Assembly (NCBI RefSeq): GCF_017652985.1
Contig: NZ_JAGGDJ010000020.1
Span: forward strand, 27,387 to 91,386
Length of the DNA: 64,000 bases
Direction: 5' to 3'
From: Paenibacillus artemisiicola
GTDB lineage: Bacteria; Bacillota; Bacilli; Paenibacillales; Paenibacillaceae
Below, piece after piece: positions 22,472 to 30,999 of this stretch. Position 1 is the first letter of the stretch. Each line of letters starts with the position of its first letter. The position numbers were made by a program, and so were the translations under genes. The notes beneath the pieces are model-generated. The model was not told the origin of the DNA. It ran no database searches and worked only from the letters and a program-made list of their open reading frames with translations.

Positions 22472-23512
22472 TTATGGTTTCTCGATGGCGATATATTCTG
22501 CGATTTGGACGGCGTTCCATGCCGCGCCCTTTAGCAGATTATCAGATACGATCCACAAGTTAAGGCCGCGTGCATGACCGAGGTCACGGCGCAGACGACC
22601 GACGAAGACATCCGGCTTACCGGCCGCATCGGTTGCGAGCGGGTAGCGTTGCCCTGCAGGGTCATCGACCAGAACGACGCCCGGAGCGTCAGCAAGCAGT
22701 TTCTTGACGTCTTCCAGTTCATAATCCTGTTTCAATTCGACGTAAACCGACTCCGAGTGACCGTAAACGACGGGGATCCGAACGCAAGTCGCCGTCACGT
22801 CGATCGACTCGTCGTCCATGATTTTTTTCGTTTCGCGGACCATTTTCAATTCTTCGAGCGTATAGCCGTTATCTTGGAACTTATCGATTTGCGGAATCGC
22901 GTTGAATGCGATTTGATGCTTCACCGGCAAAGAGCCGACCGGCAAAATGTCCGGATTCGCTTCGTTGCCGTCGAGCACTTCGCGCGTCTGGCGAAGCATT
23001 TCGTCGATCGCGCGGCTTCCTGCTCCCGAGACGGCTTGATACGTGGAAACGATGATGCGGGAAATGCCGTATTTGTCCTGCAGCGGCTTGAGCGCCGCCA
23101 CCATTTGGATGGTGGAGCAGTTCGGATTGGCGATGATGCCTTTATGTTCGTTCACTTTGTCGAGGTTGACTTCGGGCACGACAAGCGGCGTATCCGGATC
23201 CATGCGGTACGCGTTCGTATTGTCGATGCAAACCGCGCCGTGCTTCACGGCGTGGGGGGCAAGTGCTTTCGACACGTCGCCGCCCGCGCTGAACAAAGCG
23301 ATTTCGACGCCTTTGAAGCTCTCCGGCGTCGCTTCTTCGACCGTATATTCCTTGCCTTTGAACGTCACTTTTTTGCCCGCGGAGCGAGCGGACGAGAGCA
23401 ATTTCAGTTCCGCGATCGGGAAATCGCGCTTCTCGAGCAACCCGATAATTTGTTCGCCTACTGCGCCTGTCGCCCCGACTACGGCGACGTTAAACATCTT
23501 CTGCTGTGACAT
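22472..23512 (-). CDS. asd: Aspartate-semialdehyde dehydrogenase
   Basis: 346-residue NADPH enzyme reducing aspartyl phosphate to the semialdehyde. N-terminal VGATGAVGEQIIGLL binds the cofactor; the catalytic Cys is in NPNCSTIQ (near 132) and the His in RIPVVYGHSESVY. Full length. It stands between dpaB and dapG, supplying the semialdehyde used by DapA and, in sporulating mother cells, for dipicolinate. AAAGGGGAGA is the upstream ribosome site. Confidence 0.95.
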   Translation of the reverse strand: MSQQKMFNVAVVGATGAVGEQIIGLLEKRDFPIAELKLLSSARSAGKKVTFKGKEYTVEEATPESFKGVEIALFSAGGDVSKALAPHAVKHGAVCIDNTNAYRMDPDTPLVVPEVNLDKVNEHKGIIANPNCSTIQMVAALKPLQDKYGISRIIVSTYQAVSGAGSRAIDEMLRQTREVLDGNEANPDILPVGSLPVKHQIAFNAIPQIDKFQDNGYTLEELKMVRETKKIMDDESIDVTATCVRIPVVYGHSESVYVELKQDYELEDVKKLLADAPGVVLVDDPAGQRYPLATDAAGKPDVFVGRLRRDLGHARGLNLWIVSDNLLKGAAWNAVQIAEYIAIEKP

Positions 23513-23586
23513 TGGCTGTCGTCTCCCCTTTAAAAAAACTTATGTCAAGGATTGCTCCAATTGCATACGGGATGAACTTGCGAGAT

Positions 23587-24174
23587 TTAAGCGCGCTCGA
23601 CGAGCAGCGGTTGAAGCTGCTTGCCGTTCAAAGCCGCTTCGCACGTTTCGGGTACCAGCTCCATTTTCGCGACGAGCGAATTCGGCTTCTGGATCGGATT
23701 ATCCTGCCCGAACGGCACGAAATACACGTTTTTGCATACTAATAGTTTCGCGATATTGGCCGCATTCAAACCAAGCCCGTCGTTGGTCGAGATGGCCAGC
23801 ACGAGCGGACGCTGATTGCGCATTTGCGCTTTGGCCGCCATAAGGACCGGGCTGTCGGTTTGCGCGTTCGCCAGTTTGCTCGTCGTATTGCCCGTGCAAG
23901 GCGCAATGACGAGTACGTCGAGCAGTTTGGACGGCCCCAGGGGCTCTGCGTCGACAATGGTCGAAATGATGTCGTTTCCGGTAATGGATGTCAGCTGACG
24001 CTGCCATTCTGCCGCCGTTCCGAACCGGGTATCCGTCGTAAGAAGCGTCTGCGTGACGATCGGCACGACGTTCGCGCCTTCGTCTACGAATCGCTGGATG
24101 ACCGGCATGACCTCCGCGAACGTACAGTGAGAACCGGAGAGCGCGTAACCCACCGTTTTGCCTTGCCATTTCAT
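23587..24174 (-). CDS. dpaB: Dipicolinate synthase subunit B
   Basis: 195-residue flavoprotein-like subunit (SpoVFB). It begins MKWQGKTVGYALSGSHCTFAEV, with the family's IAPCTGNTTSKLANAQTDSPV and NDGLGLNAANIAKLL segments. With DpaA it converts the DapA product to dipicolinic acid in the mother cell. The ATG overlaps the dpaA stop by 4 nt (ATGA), giving translational coupling in a fixed 1:1 unit. Confidence 0.94.
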   Translation of the reverse strand: MKWQGKTVGYALSGSHCTFAEVMPVIQRFVDEGANVVPIVTQTLLTTDTRFGTAAEWQRQLTSITGNDIISTIVDAEPLGPSKLLDVLVIAPCTGNTTSKLANAQTDSPVLMAAKAQMRNQRPLVLAISTNDGLGLNAANIAKLLVCKNVYFVPFGQDNPIQKPNSLVAKMELVPETCEAALNGKQLQPLLVERA

Positions 24175-25070
24175 TGCTCATTCCCCCGTAACCTGGAATC
24201 TTCCATAATCAATCGGCTTAAACAATCCGCGATGATGCGTCCAGCGGTTTTGGGTGCGACGATTCCTGGTAGACCGGGGGCGAGCAACGCCTTGATTCCG
24301 CGCTTCTCGGCGAACCGGAAATCGGTTCCGCCGGGCTTCGAAGCAAGGTCGATTATGACCGCTCGCGAGGGCAAATTTGCTATAATTTGCGCTGTGACTA
24401 TCATAGTCGGAATTGTATTAAAAAGCAAGTCAATATTCCCCACGTATTGCAGCAAATCCTTGATATAAAAAGGCTCGAAACCCATCTCGTACGCCCTTGC
24501 GAAATGCTCTTCCCGGCGTACGCCGACCTTCACTTTCGCGCCCAAACCTTGCAGCGTCCGCGCCAGCGTCAACCCCGTCCGCCCGATGCCGAGCACCATG
24601 CACGACGAGCCGTGAATCGTAATGTCCGTGTTCTGCATCGCCATCATGACGGCGCCTTCCGCGGTCGGAATCGAATTATAGATGGCCACGTCGTCCCGGT
24701 CGAACAGTTCGACGAGCGCAATGCCGTGCTTCTGGCACAGATCGCGCAAGTACGGTTTGGCCATGCCGGCGTAAACCTTGCAATGCTTCGGCAGCTTGGC
24801 GACGTATTCGTCGGTCAGCACCAGTTCCTGGTCGCTGAACACGGCCACGATCTTGCCTTCGTCGTCGGTCCCGACCGCAGGCAGAACTAGCGCGTCCGCG
24901 TTAACGAACAGCGATTCGCTCATCTCGGCACGTACGGCGCCGTCAAGCGAAGAATGAAGCTGGTCGAACCCCGCGACCGTCACCGTTGCATCGAGCTCGG
25001 TCAGCTTCCGGATGACTTCCAATCCTCGAGCGTCGCCACCTAGAAGCACGACCTGAACTCCTGTCAGCAT
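24171..25070 (-). CDS. dpaA: Dipicolinate synthase subunit A
   Basis: 299 residues (SpoVFA). N-terminal QVVLLGGDARGLEVIRKL and a central Rossmann motif GIGRTGLTLARTLQGLGAKVKVGVRR bind NAD(P)H. It oxidises dihydrodipicolinate during spore formation. ATG with AAAGGAGTGAT upstream. The preceding 257-nt gap has the dut terminator and a candidate sigma-K promoter (25203-25231), consistent with mother-cell expression. Confidence 0.94.
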   Translation of the reverse strand: MLTGVQVVLLGGDARGLEVIRKLTELDATVTVAGFDQLHSSLDGAVRAEMSESLFVNADALVLPAVGTDDEGKIVAVFSDQELVLTDEYVAKLPKHCKVYAGMAKPYLRDLCQKHGIALVELFDRDDVAIYNSIPTAEGAVMMAMQNTDITIHGSSCMVLGIGRTGLTLARTLQGLGAKVKVGVRREEHFARAYEMGFEPFYIKDLLQYVGNIDLLFNTIPTMIVTAQIIANLPSRAVIIDLASKPGGTDFRFAEKRGIKALLAPGLPGIVAPKTAGRIIADCLSRLIMEDSRLRGNEQ

Positions 25071-25202
25071 AAGGGTATCACTCCTTTCAGCGGCAACCGA
25101 TACGCGCCGCGTGAATCGGCGGTTCGGTCGGCATTACAAACCGCAACCGTCGGCCCGCGTTAAGGCTGCCCGGTTGACAGTTGTTCGCTCTTGGTTATAG
25201 AC

Positions 25203-25231
25203 CATCTTATGCACCCGCCCAGAGCGTGGTG
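25203..25231 (-). promoter_or_regulatory. Candidate sigma-K promoter of dpaAB
   Basis: CACC (25228-25231), 16-nt spacer, CATAAGATG (25203-25211). This fits MACM-N16/17-CATANNNTA with one mismatch in the last base. The leader would be about 130 nt. Confidence 0.35.
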
Positions 25232-25261
25232 AAGCCGTTTTGCGCATTTGAGGCGAAAATG

Positions 25262-25292
25262 AAAAAAGCACCGGAGCCGACGCTCCGGTGCT
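25262..25292 (-). terminator. Terminator of dut
   Basis: Perfect 11-bp stem AGCACCGGAGC/GCTCCGGTGCT with a 4-nt loop and T5-6 on the minus strand. Confidence 0.85.
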
Positions 25293-25327
25293 TTCATTTG
25301 TCGAAAAACGAGACTTGCCGTCTGCCT

Positions 25328-25771
25328 TTAAACGCCCGTATGCCCGAACCCGCCCGCGCCGCGCACGGTTTCGGGCAGCTCGGCCGCTTCCGTAATCGCA
25401 ACCTCGGGTACAAGCTGGAACAGCATCTGGGCGATGCGTTCGCCGCGTTCGATCGCGAACGGCTGCTGGCCGAGATTGATCAGCAGCACCTTCACTTCGC
25501 CGCGATAGTCCGCGTCGATCGTGCCCGGCGAATTCAGGCACGTGATGCCGTGCTTGAACGCCAGGCCGCTGCGCGGTCGAATTTGCGCTTCGAGTCCCGC
25601 CGGCATCGCCATCGCGAAGCCTGTCGGAAAGAGCTTGCGCTCTCCGGGCTGCAGCGTTTCCGGCTCCGTCACGGCCGCATGCAGGTCGAAACCTGCGGCC
25701 AGCTCGGACATTTTGCGCGGCAGCGGGATGTCTTCGTTGCCGGGAAGCCGCTTAATCGACACTTGATACAA
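25328..25771 (-). CDS. dut: dUTP diphosphatase
   Basis: 147-residue trimeric dUTPase that removes dUTP and supplies dUMP. The five conserved motifs are present: AGFDLHA, RPRSGLA, GTIDADYRGEVKV with the catalytic Asp, ERIAQM, and RGAGGFGHTG; the last has His where Ser is usual. I place the start at TTG 25771 (then YQVSIKRLPGNEDIPLP) because GGAGG lies 7 nt upstream. The gene overlaps the 3' end of the M16 peptidase gene by 20 nt. Confidence 0.92.
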   Translation of the reverse strand: MYQVSIKRLPGNEDIPLPRKMSELAAGFDLHAAVTEPETLQPGERKLFPTGFAMAMPAGLEAQIRPRSGLAFKHGITCLNSPGTIDADYRGEVKVLLINLGQQPFAIERGERIAQMLFQLVPEVAITEAAELPETVRGAGGFGHTGV

Positions 25772-27017
25772 GCGAATCCCTCCCGATGGCCGCAGCCGCT
25801 TTGTCGTTGCTTCCGACCATCGCAACGGCGAAAGGCACGGACAGGATGCGCTTCGTTACGGCGCGGATGTCGTCCATCTTCACGGCGTCGATCCGCTCCA
25901 GCATCTCGTCCAGCGTGAAGTGCCGCCCCAGCATGAGCTCGTTTTTGCCCAAGCGGTTCATGCGGCTGCTCGTGCTCTCGAGGCTGAGGATCAGACTGCC
26001 TTTCAGCTGTTCCTTGCCGCGGTGCAGCTCCGCGTCCGTCAACCCTTTCGTCGCAAGGTCGTGCATCTGCTCGAGCGTCAGGTCCAGCACTTCCTTCGTC
26101 TGCTTCGGAGCCGTTCCCGCATAGACGGTGAACAAGCCGCTGTCCGCGTACGACGTGTGATACGAATACACGGAATACGCCAATCCCCGCTTCTCGCGGA
26201 TTTCCTGGAACAGCCTGGAGCTCATGCCCCCGCCGATCGCGTTGTTCAGCAGAATCATCGCATACTGCAGCGGGTCCGCGATCGAGCAGCCCGGGAACGA
26301 GATGCAGATATGGTTTTGCTCCGTCTTCTTCTTATGAAACAAATAATTGCCGTTGAAGCTCGGCGACGAGACTTCGCGCTCCGAACCGGTTGTCTTGAAC
26401 GCGCCGAAATGCTGCTCGAGCAGTTCCAACAGCGGCCCTTCCTCCACGTTGCCCGCGACGGCGATGACCGTGTTGTCGATGCGGTAATGTCCGTCCATGT
26501 AGCCGCGAAGCGTATCGCCGTTCATCGCGCCGAGCCGGTCTTCAAGACCGAGAATGGAATAGGCCAGCGGATGGTCGCCGAAGGCCGCGCGCGAAGCTTC
26601 GTCGTGCACCTTGTCGTCCGGCGTATCCTCGTACATCGAAATTTCTTCCAAAATGACGTTCTTTTCCTTCGCCAGCTCCGCCGGGTCCATCTTGGAATGG
26701 AAGAACATATCGGCCAGGGCATCCACGGCGATCGGCAAATGCTGGTCCAGTACCTTGGCGAAATAGCACGTATACTCTTTGGCCGTGAACGCGTTCACGT
26801 TGCCGCCGATTCCGTCGAACAGGTCGGCGATGTCTTTGGCGCTGCGACGGTCGGTCCCTTTGAATAACATGTGCTCGATGAAGTGCGAAATGCCGTTATT
26901 GTCCGGCGTTTCGTTCCGGGAACCCGTTTTGACCCAAACGCCGAACGAGACGGAGCGGCAGGTCGGAATGTATTCCACAACGACGCGCAGGCCGTTGCTA
27001 AGTTTATAGTTGTTCAA
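25752..27017 (-). CDS. mlpA: M16 zinc peptidase (MlpA/YmxG)
   Basis: 421-residue mitochondrial-processing-peptidase-like enzyme. HFIEHMLFKG (zinc motif HxxEH) is near residue 45, with the distal Glu in EKNVILEEISMYEDTPDD. The M16_C domain has YRIDNTVIAVAGNV and the typical GGGMSSRLFQEIREKRGLAYSVYSY. TTG start at 27017 with GGAGG 8 nt upstream. It lies downstream of pnp and ylxY as in B. subtilis (ymxG), and its last 20 nt contain the start of dut. Confidence 0.92.
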   Translation of the reverse strand: MNNYKLSNGLRVVVEYIPTCRSVSFGVWVKTGSRNETPDNNGISHFIEHMLFKGTDRRSAKDIADLFDGIGGNVNAFTAKEYTCYFAKVLDQHLPIAVDALADMFFHSKMDPAELAKEKNVILEEISMYEDTPDDKVHDEASRAAFGDHPLAYSILGLEDRLGAMNGDTLRGYMDGHYRIDNTVIAVAGNVEEGPLLELLEQHFGAFKTTGSEREVSSPSFNGNYLFHKKKTEQNHICISFPGCSIADPLQYAMILLNNAIGGGMSSRLFQEIREKRGLAYSVYSYHTSYADSGLFTVYAGTAPKQTKEVLDLTLEQMHDLATKGLTDAELHRGKEQLKGSLILSLESTSSRMNRLGKNELMLGRHFTLDEMLERIDAVKMDDIRAVTKRILSVPFAVAMVGSNDKAAAAIGRDSLVSSVD

Positions 27018-27071
27018 TCTAGACGCCTCCTACGGCAACAGCATGAAATTATTGACTTCACTATAACAAAA

Positions 27072-28070
27072 TTACGGTCCCGCCTCAACTAAGGACGCCC
27101 GATCGGAGGAAAGCGTTTCGCTGACGGTCCCGAGCATGAGCCCTTTTCCTTTGATCGCCTTGATCATGCCTTCGAGCGCCTGGCTGGACGAATCCGTCGG
27201 ATGCATGAGAATGAGCGAGCCCGGTTCCACGCGCGCGCGGATCTTCTGCACGATCGCATACGCGGGCGGATGTTTCCAATCGACGGTGTCGAGCGTCCAC
27301 AGCACGGTCTTCAGTCCCTGCTCGGCGGCGACGTCGACGGTCATCTGATTGTAGTCGCCCGAAGGCGGCGCGAACCAGCGATTGTTCACGTTCAGCGTCG
27401 ATTTGAGCAGCGCTTCCGTCTTGGCGATCTGATTATACGCCGCGTTGCGGTCGAGCTGACTCATATTGGGATGCGTGTAGGCGTGGTTCGAAATCTCGTG
27501 CCCGTCCGCTTGGATCCGTTTCGCCGCGTCCGCGTTCTTCTTCAGCCAAGAACCGTCGAAGAAGAAGGTCGCTTTGACGTTCTCGTTCTTCAGCGTCTGG
27601 AGCATGGACGGGATGTACTCGTTACCCCAAGCGACGTTGATCATGAGCGCGACCATCGGCTTATTCGGATTGCCTTTATAGATGGGGACGCGGCCGAGGT
27701 CGTCCAGGTTCACCTTGGGCTTCACTTCCCTGTACACGAACCGGATCGGCTGAGTTTCGGGAGCGTGCAGCATCAACCGATACGTCTTGTCGACGTCGAC
27801 TTCGAGACCGTTGTAGCCCGGAATCGCCTTCCACACGCGGTCGACGCGCGCATCCACCGGGGCGATCCGCTTCCTCTCCGCCTCGGTTTGTATCGTCTCG
27901 CGCAGGGAGGCTTTGCCTTGCGGCGACGGCTCGGACGGCGCGGAGGCGAAAACCGCAGCGTCCCCCCGCTTCATCGCGGACACATAGGCCGACAACGGGC
28001 CGTTCAGCCGAACCGCGATCAACAGCGCGCACATAGTCAGCAGCATGAAGATTCCCTTTTTCAGCTTCAT
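27072..28070 (-). CDS. ylxY: YlxY-type sporulation polysaccharide deacetylase homologue
   Basis: 332 residues: an N-terminal signal/anchor helix (about 5-24), a spacer, then a NodB-like fold (about 140-320). The usual first motif TFDDG is replaced by MINVAWGN, losing the catalytic and metal-binding Asp pair, while the His motif (SNHAYTHPNM), RWFAPPSGDYN, WTLDTVDW and GSLILMHPTD are kept. Such divergence is typical of the YlxY sporulation group, so it may bind rather than deacetylate peptidoglycan. Its ATG follows a G-rich ribosome site. A sigma-E-like promoter is seen upstream. Confidence 0.85.
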   Translation of the reverse strand: MKLKKGIFMLLTMCALLIAVRLNGPLSAYVSAMKRGDAAVFASAPSEPSPQGKASLRETIQTEAERKRIAPVDARVDRVWKAIPGYNGLEVDVDKTYRLMLHAPETQPIRFVYREVKPKVNLDDLGRVPIYKGNPNKPMVALMINVAWGNEYIPSMLQTLKNENVKATFFFDGSWLKKNADAAKRIQADGHEISNHAYTHPNMSQLDRNAAYNQIAKTEALLKSTLNVNNRWFAPPSGDYNQMTVDVAAEQGLKTVLWTLDTVDWKHPPAYAIVQKIRARVEPGSLILMHPTDSSSQALEGMIKAIKGKGLMLGTVSETLSSDRASLVEAGP

Positions 28071-28094
28071 GGCATTGTCCCCCCCTTCTCTTTC

Positions 28095-28123
28095 ATCTTA
28101 TTATGGCTCGGCCCACAATATGA
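28095..28123 (-). promoter_or_regulatory. Weak candidate sigma-E promoter of ylxY
   Basis: TCATATT (28117-28123) fits the -35 consensus KMATATT. After 14 nt comes AATAAGAT (28095-28102), 5 of 8 to CATACAAT. Confidence 0.3.
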
Positions 28124-28144
28124 GAAGAAGAATGCGGAGGATGC

Positions 28145-28174
28145 AAAAAAGGAGACAGGTTGCCCTGCCTCCTT
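28145..28174 (-). terminator. Terminator of pnp
   Basis: 11-bp stem AAGGAGGCAGG/CCTGTCTCCTT (one G-T pair) with a GCAA tetraloop, then T4 on the minus strand. Confidence 0.85.
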
Positions 28175-28191
28175 CCATTCTCAAGCGGTGA

Positions 28192-30297
28192 TTATGACTG
28201 CTGAGCCGGTACTTCCGGCGTGAGCAGCGCCTTGCGGGACAGATTGATCCGGCCCTGGGCGTCGATTTCCGTGACCTTGACCGTCACTTGATCTCCGATC
28301 TTGAGGACGTCCTCGACCTTCGCGATGCGCTCCTGCGCAACCTGCGAAATATGGATAAGCCCGTCCTTGTTCGGCAAAATCTCGACGAAGCAGCCGAATT
28401 TCTCGATGCGCTTGACCGTGCCCGTGTAAATCTCGCCGACCACGACTTCGCGGACGATGCCTTCGATGATCTGCTTCGCGCGTTCGTTCGCCTCGGCGTT
28501 GGACGAGGCGATGAATACCGTGCCGTCCTGCTCGATATCGATTTTAACGCCGGTCTCGTCGATGATCTTGTTGATGATCTTGCCGCCGGACCCGATGACG
28601 TCGCGGATCTTATCCGGGTTGATCTTCATGATGACGATCTTCGGCGCATAAGGCGACAGGTTCGTACGCGGCGTTTGCATCACTTCGTTCATTTTGCCGA
28701 GGATGAAAACGCGGCCTTCGCGCGCCTGTTCCAGCGACTGCGACAAGATCGCGCGGTCAATGCCGTCGATTTTGATGTCCATTTGAATGGCCGTCACGCC
28801 GGCAGCCGTGCCGGCAACCTTGAAGTCCATGTCGCCGAGATGGTCTTCCATGCCCTGGATGTCCGACAGAATGGAGAAATGATCGCCATCCTTGATCAAT
28901 CCCATCGCGATGCCCGCGACAGGCGCCTTGATCGGCACGCCGGCATCCATCATCGCCAAGGTGCTGGCGCAAATGCTGGCCTGGCTCGTGGAGCCGTTCG
29001 ATTCCAGCACTTCGGACACGAGGCGGATCGTGTACGGGAATTCGGTTTCGCTCGGAATGACCTTCGACAAGGCGCGCTCGCCGAGCGCGCCGTGACCGAT
29101 TTCGCGGCGGCCCGGAGCGCGGAGCGGTCTTGCTTCGCCGACGCTGAACGGCGGGAAGTTATAGTGATGCATGAAGCGCTTCGTTTCTTCCAGGTCGATG
29201 CCGTCGAGAATTTGCACGTCGCCGAGGGCGCCGAGCGTACAAATGCTGAGCGCTTGCGTCTGGCCGCGCGTGAACAGGCCGGAGCCGTGCGTGCGGGGCA
29301 GCAGCGCGACGTCGCATTCGATCGGACGGATTTCGCTCAAGGCCCGTCCATCCGGACGGACTTTGTCGTGCGTGATCAGTCGGCGCACTTCTTCCTTAAC
29401 AATATCGTACAGTACTTCCTTGACGTCGCCGAGCAGCTCCGGCGTCTCCGCGTACTCCACTTCGAAGTGCGCGATGGCGTCCGCGTTCACCGCGTCGATC
29501 GCCTCTTGGCGCGCGTGCTTCTCGACGACGCGAACGGCTTCGACCAGCCGTTCCTTCGCGAACGCGCGCACCGCTTCGTTGACGCCTCCGTCTACGGCGT
29601 GCAGCTTCACTTCGATCTTCGGCTTGCCGGCGAGAGCCTGCAGCTCTTCGATCTTCGCGACGATGCGGCGGATCTCGTCATGGCCGAACATGATGGCTTC
29701 GAGCATGACTTCCTCCGGCACTTCGTTCGCTTCCGCTTCGACCATCATGATGGCGTCCTTCGTTCCCGCGACGACGACGTAAATGTCGCTCTTCGCTTCC
29801 TGTTCCACCGTCGGATTGATGATGAACTGGCCGTCGAGGCGGCCGACGACGACGCCGCCGATCGGTCCGTTGAACGGAATGTCCGAGATCGTAAGCGCCG
29901 CGGACGTGCCGATCATCGCCGCGATTTCAGGCGTGCAGTCTTGATCCACGCTCATGACGATGTTCGCGATTTGGACTTCGTTGCGGAAGCCATCCGGGAA
30001 CAACGGACGAATCGGACGGTCCGTGAGCCGGCTCGCCAGAATCGCCTTTTCGCTCGGGCGGCCTTCGCGCTTGATGAAGCCGCCGGGGATTTTGCCCACG
30101 GCGTACAACCGCTCTTCATAGTTGACCGTGAGCGGGAAAAAATCGAGATTTTTCGGTTCGTTGGACGCGACGACGGTACACAACACGACCGTTTCGCCGT
30201 ACTTGACCGTAACCGCCGCGTTGGCTTGTTTCGCCAAACGTCCCGTTTCCAGCACGAGCGGACGGCCGCCCAAAGTAGTTTCTACGCGATGCACCAT
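28192..30297 (-). CDS. pnp: Polynucleotide phosphorylase
   Basis: 701-residue 3'-5' phosphorolytic exoribonuclease. Two RNase PH domains (about 10-215 and 320-545, the second with FPPFSVGEARPLRAPGRRE), a KH domain (DVIGSGGKIINKIIDETGVKID, about 565) and a C-terminal S1 domain (GEIYTGTVKRIEKFGCFVEIL, about 625-690). Full length. AAGGAGGAACTAT precedes the ATG. It lies downstream of rpsO, with a terminator between, and has its own leader hairpin. Confidence 0.97.
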   Translation of the reverse strand: MVHRVETTLGGRPLVLETGRLAKQANAAVTVKYGETVVLCTVVASNEPKNLDFFPLTVNYEERLYAVGKIPGGFIKREGRPSEKAILASRLTDRPIRPLFPDGFRNEVQIANIVMSVDQDCTPEIAAMIGTSAALTISDIPFNGPIGGVVVGRLDGQFIINPTVEQEAKSDIYVVVAGTKDAIMMVEAEANEVPEEVMLEAIMFGHDEIRRIVAKIEELQALAGKPKIEVKLHAVDGGVNEAVRAFAKERLVEAVRVVEKHARQEAIDAVNADAIAHFEVEYAETPELLGDVKEVLYDIVKEEVRRLITHDKVRPDGRALSEIRPIECDVALLPRTHGSGLFTRGQTQALSICTLGALGDVQILDGIDLEETKRFMHHYNFPPFSVGEARPLRAPGRREIGHGALGERALSKVIPSETEFPYTIRLVSEVLESNGSTSQASICASTLAMMDAGVPIKAPVAGIAMGLIKDGDHFSILSDIQGMEDHLGDMDFKVAGTAAGVTAIQMDIKIDGIDRAILSQSLEQAREGRVFILGKMNEVMQTPRTNLSPYAPKIVIMKINPDKIRDVIGSGGKIINKIIDETGVKIDIEQDGTVFIASSNAEANERAKQIIEGIVREVVVGEIYTGTVKRIEKFGCFVEILPNKDGLIHISQVAQERIAKVEDVLKIGDQVTVKVTEIDAQGRINLSRKALLTPEVPAQQS

Positions 30298-30313
30298 ATA
30301 GTTCCTCCTTGCC

Positions 30314-30350
30314 GCGACGGTCCTTCCCGTCTACAAACGGGCGCCATCGC
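30314..30350 (-). promoter_or_regulatory. pnp leader stem-loop next to the ribosome site
   Basis: GCGATGG pairs with CCGTCGC, with an inner CCCGT/ACGGG stem. The structure ends 4 nt before AAGGAGG. In E. coli a pnp leader stem is the target of PNPase autoregulation; a similar role here is inferred. Confidence 0.45.
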
Positions 30351-30374
30351 AGGCATTCATATTTCCAAGCGACT

Positions 30375-30403
30375 TGTATATGAAGTCCGGCCGGCAAACC
30401 CAA
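30375..30403 (-). promoter_or_regulatory. Weak candidate pnp promoter
   Basis: TTGGGT (30398-30403), 17-nt spacer, TATACA (30375-30380). No other good match was seen between the rpsO terminator and pnp. Confidence 0.3.
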
Positions 30404-30491
30404 TGCCGGATTCGTATTCACGTTGAGGAGATCAGCCCTTCAGCGGGCTCTTCGTGTTCATGTATGTATGCAAGCAGGCGATGCGATTTAT

Positions 30492-30550
30492 AAAAAGCAA
30501 CCCAGCGCAGCCGCCCGTTCCCGGGCGGCATCACAACCAGGTTGCTTTTA
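30492..30550 (-). terminator. Terminator of rpsO
   Basis: Two-tier hairpin: outer AAAGCAACC/GGTTGCTTT, inner GCCGCCCG/CGGGCGGC, followed by a T-run on the minus strand. Confidence 0.8.
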
Positions 30551-30562
30551 TCCCCGCATCTA

Positions 30563-30832
30563 TTATCGGCGAAGGCCGAGTTTTTCGATCAATGCGCTGT
30601 AACGTTTTACGTCTTTGTTTTTCAGGTAAGCCAACAGCTTGCGGCGTTGACCGACCATTTTGAGCAGACCGCGGCGCGAGTGGTGATCTTTCTTATGCGT
30701 CCGAAGATGGTCCGTCAAATTGACGATATTTTGCGTCAGGATAGCGATTTGAACTTCCGGGGAGCCCGTGTCGTTCGCGTGGGTTTTGTGCTCGTCGATC
30801 AGTTGGTGCTTGCGTTCTTGCGTAAGTGCCAT
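30563..30832 (-). CDS. rpsO: Ribosomal protein S15
   Basis: 89-residue 30S protein binding 16S rRNA central domain. The family signature HKKDHHSRRGLLKMVGQRRKLLAYL is complete (exact family length). AAGGAGGTGA precedes the ATG. It is a single-gene unit between ribF and pnp with its own promoter, leader and terminator. Confidence 0.98.
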   Translation of the reverse strand: MALTQERKHQLIDEHKTHANDTGSPEVQIAILTQNIVNLTDHLRTHKKDHHSRRGLLKMVGQRRKLLAYLKNKDVKRYSALIEKLGLRR

Positions 30833-30961
30833 CCGTGTTCACCTCCTTGTTTCTTAATCGCCGTCAGCCTCGCCGCCGTTCGGTGAATGACGGGCGGCCA
30901 AGCTAAGGTTCCGTTGCTGCGCGAAGCTGCGATTGAAAAGTACGACTGCGCAACGTCTTCG

Positions 30962-30990
30962 AGTATAACATAGGTTAAGGCCAGAAGTAA
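30962..30990 (-). promoter_or_regulatory. rpsO promoter and leader
   Basis: TTACTT (30985-30990), 17-nt spacer, TATACT (30962-30967) with an upstream TG (TGTTATACT). The ~120-nt leader (30833-30955) is GC-rich with GGCGGC elements and may hold an S15-binding structure; I could not define it. Confidence 0.55.
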
Positions 30991-30999
30991 ATGCGAATG

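Noticed and set aside
25174..25201. Plus-strand TTGACA-N16-TATAGA, a possible small antisense RNA promoter
   Set aside because: No plus-strand gene follows, the only downstream hairpin is explained as the dut terminator, and chance matches of this quality are expected.
25134..25541. 135-codon minus-strand frame across the dut-dpaA gap
   Set aside because: Crosses the dut terminator and overlaps dut in another frame; Arg-rich antiphase composition.
28288..30426. Plus-strand open frame of 712 codons opposite pnp
   Set aside because: Antisense shadow of pnp in a GC-rich genome.
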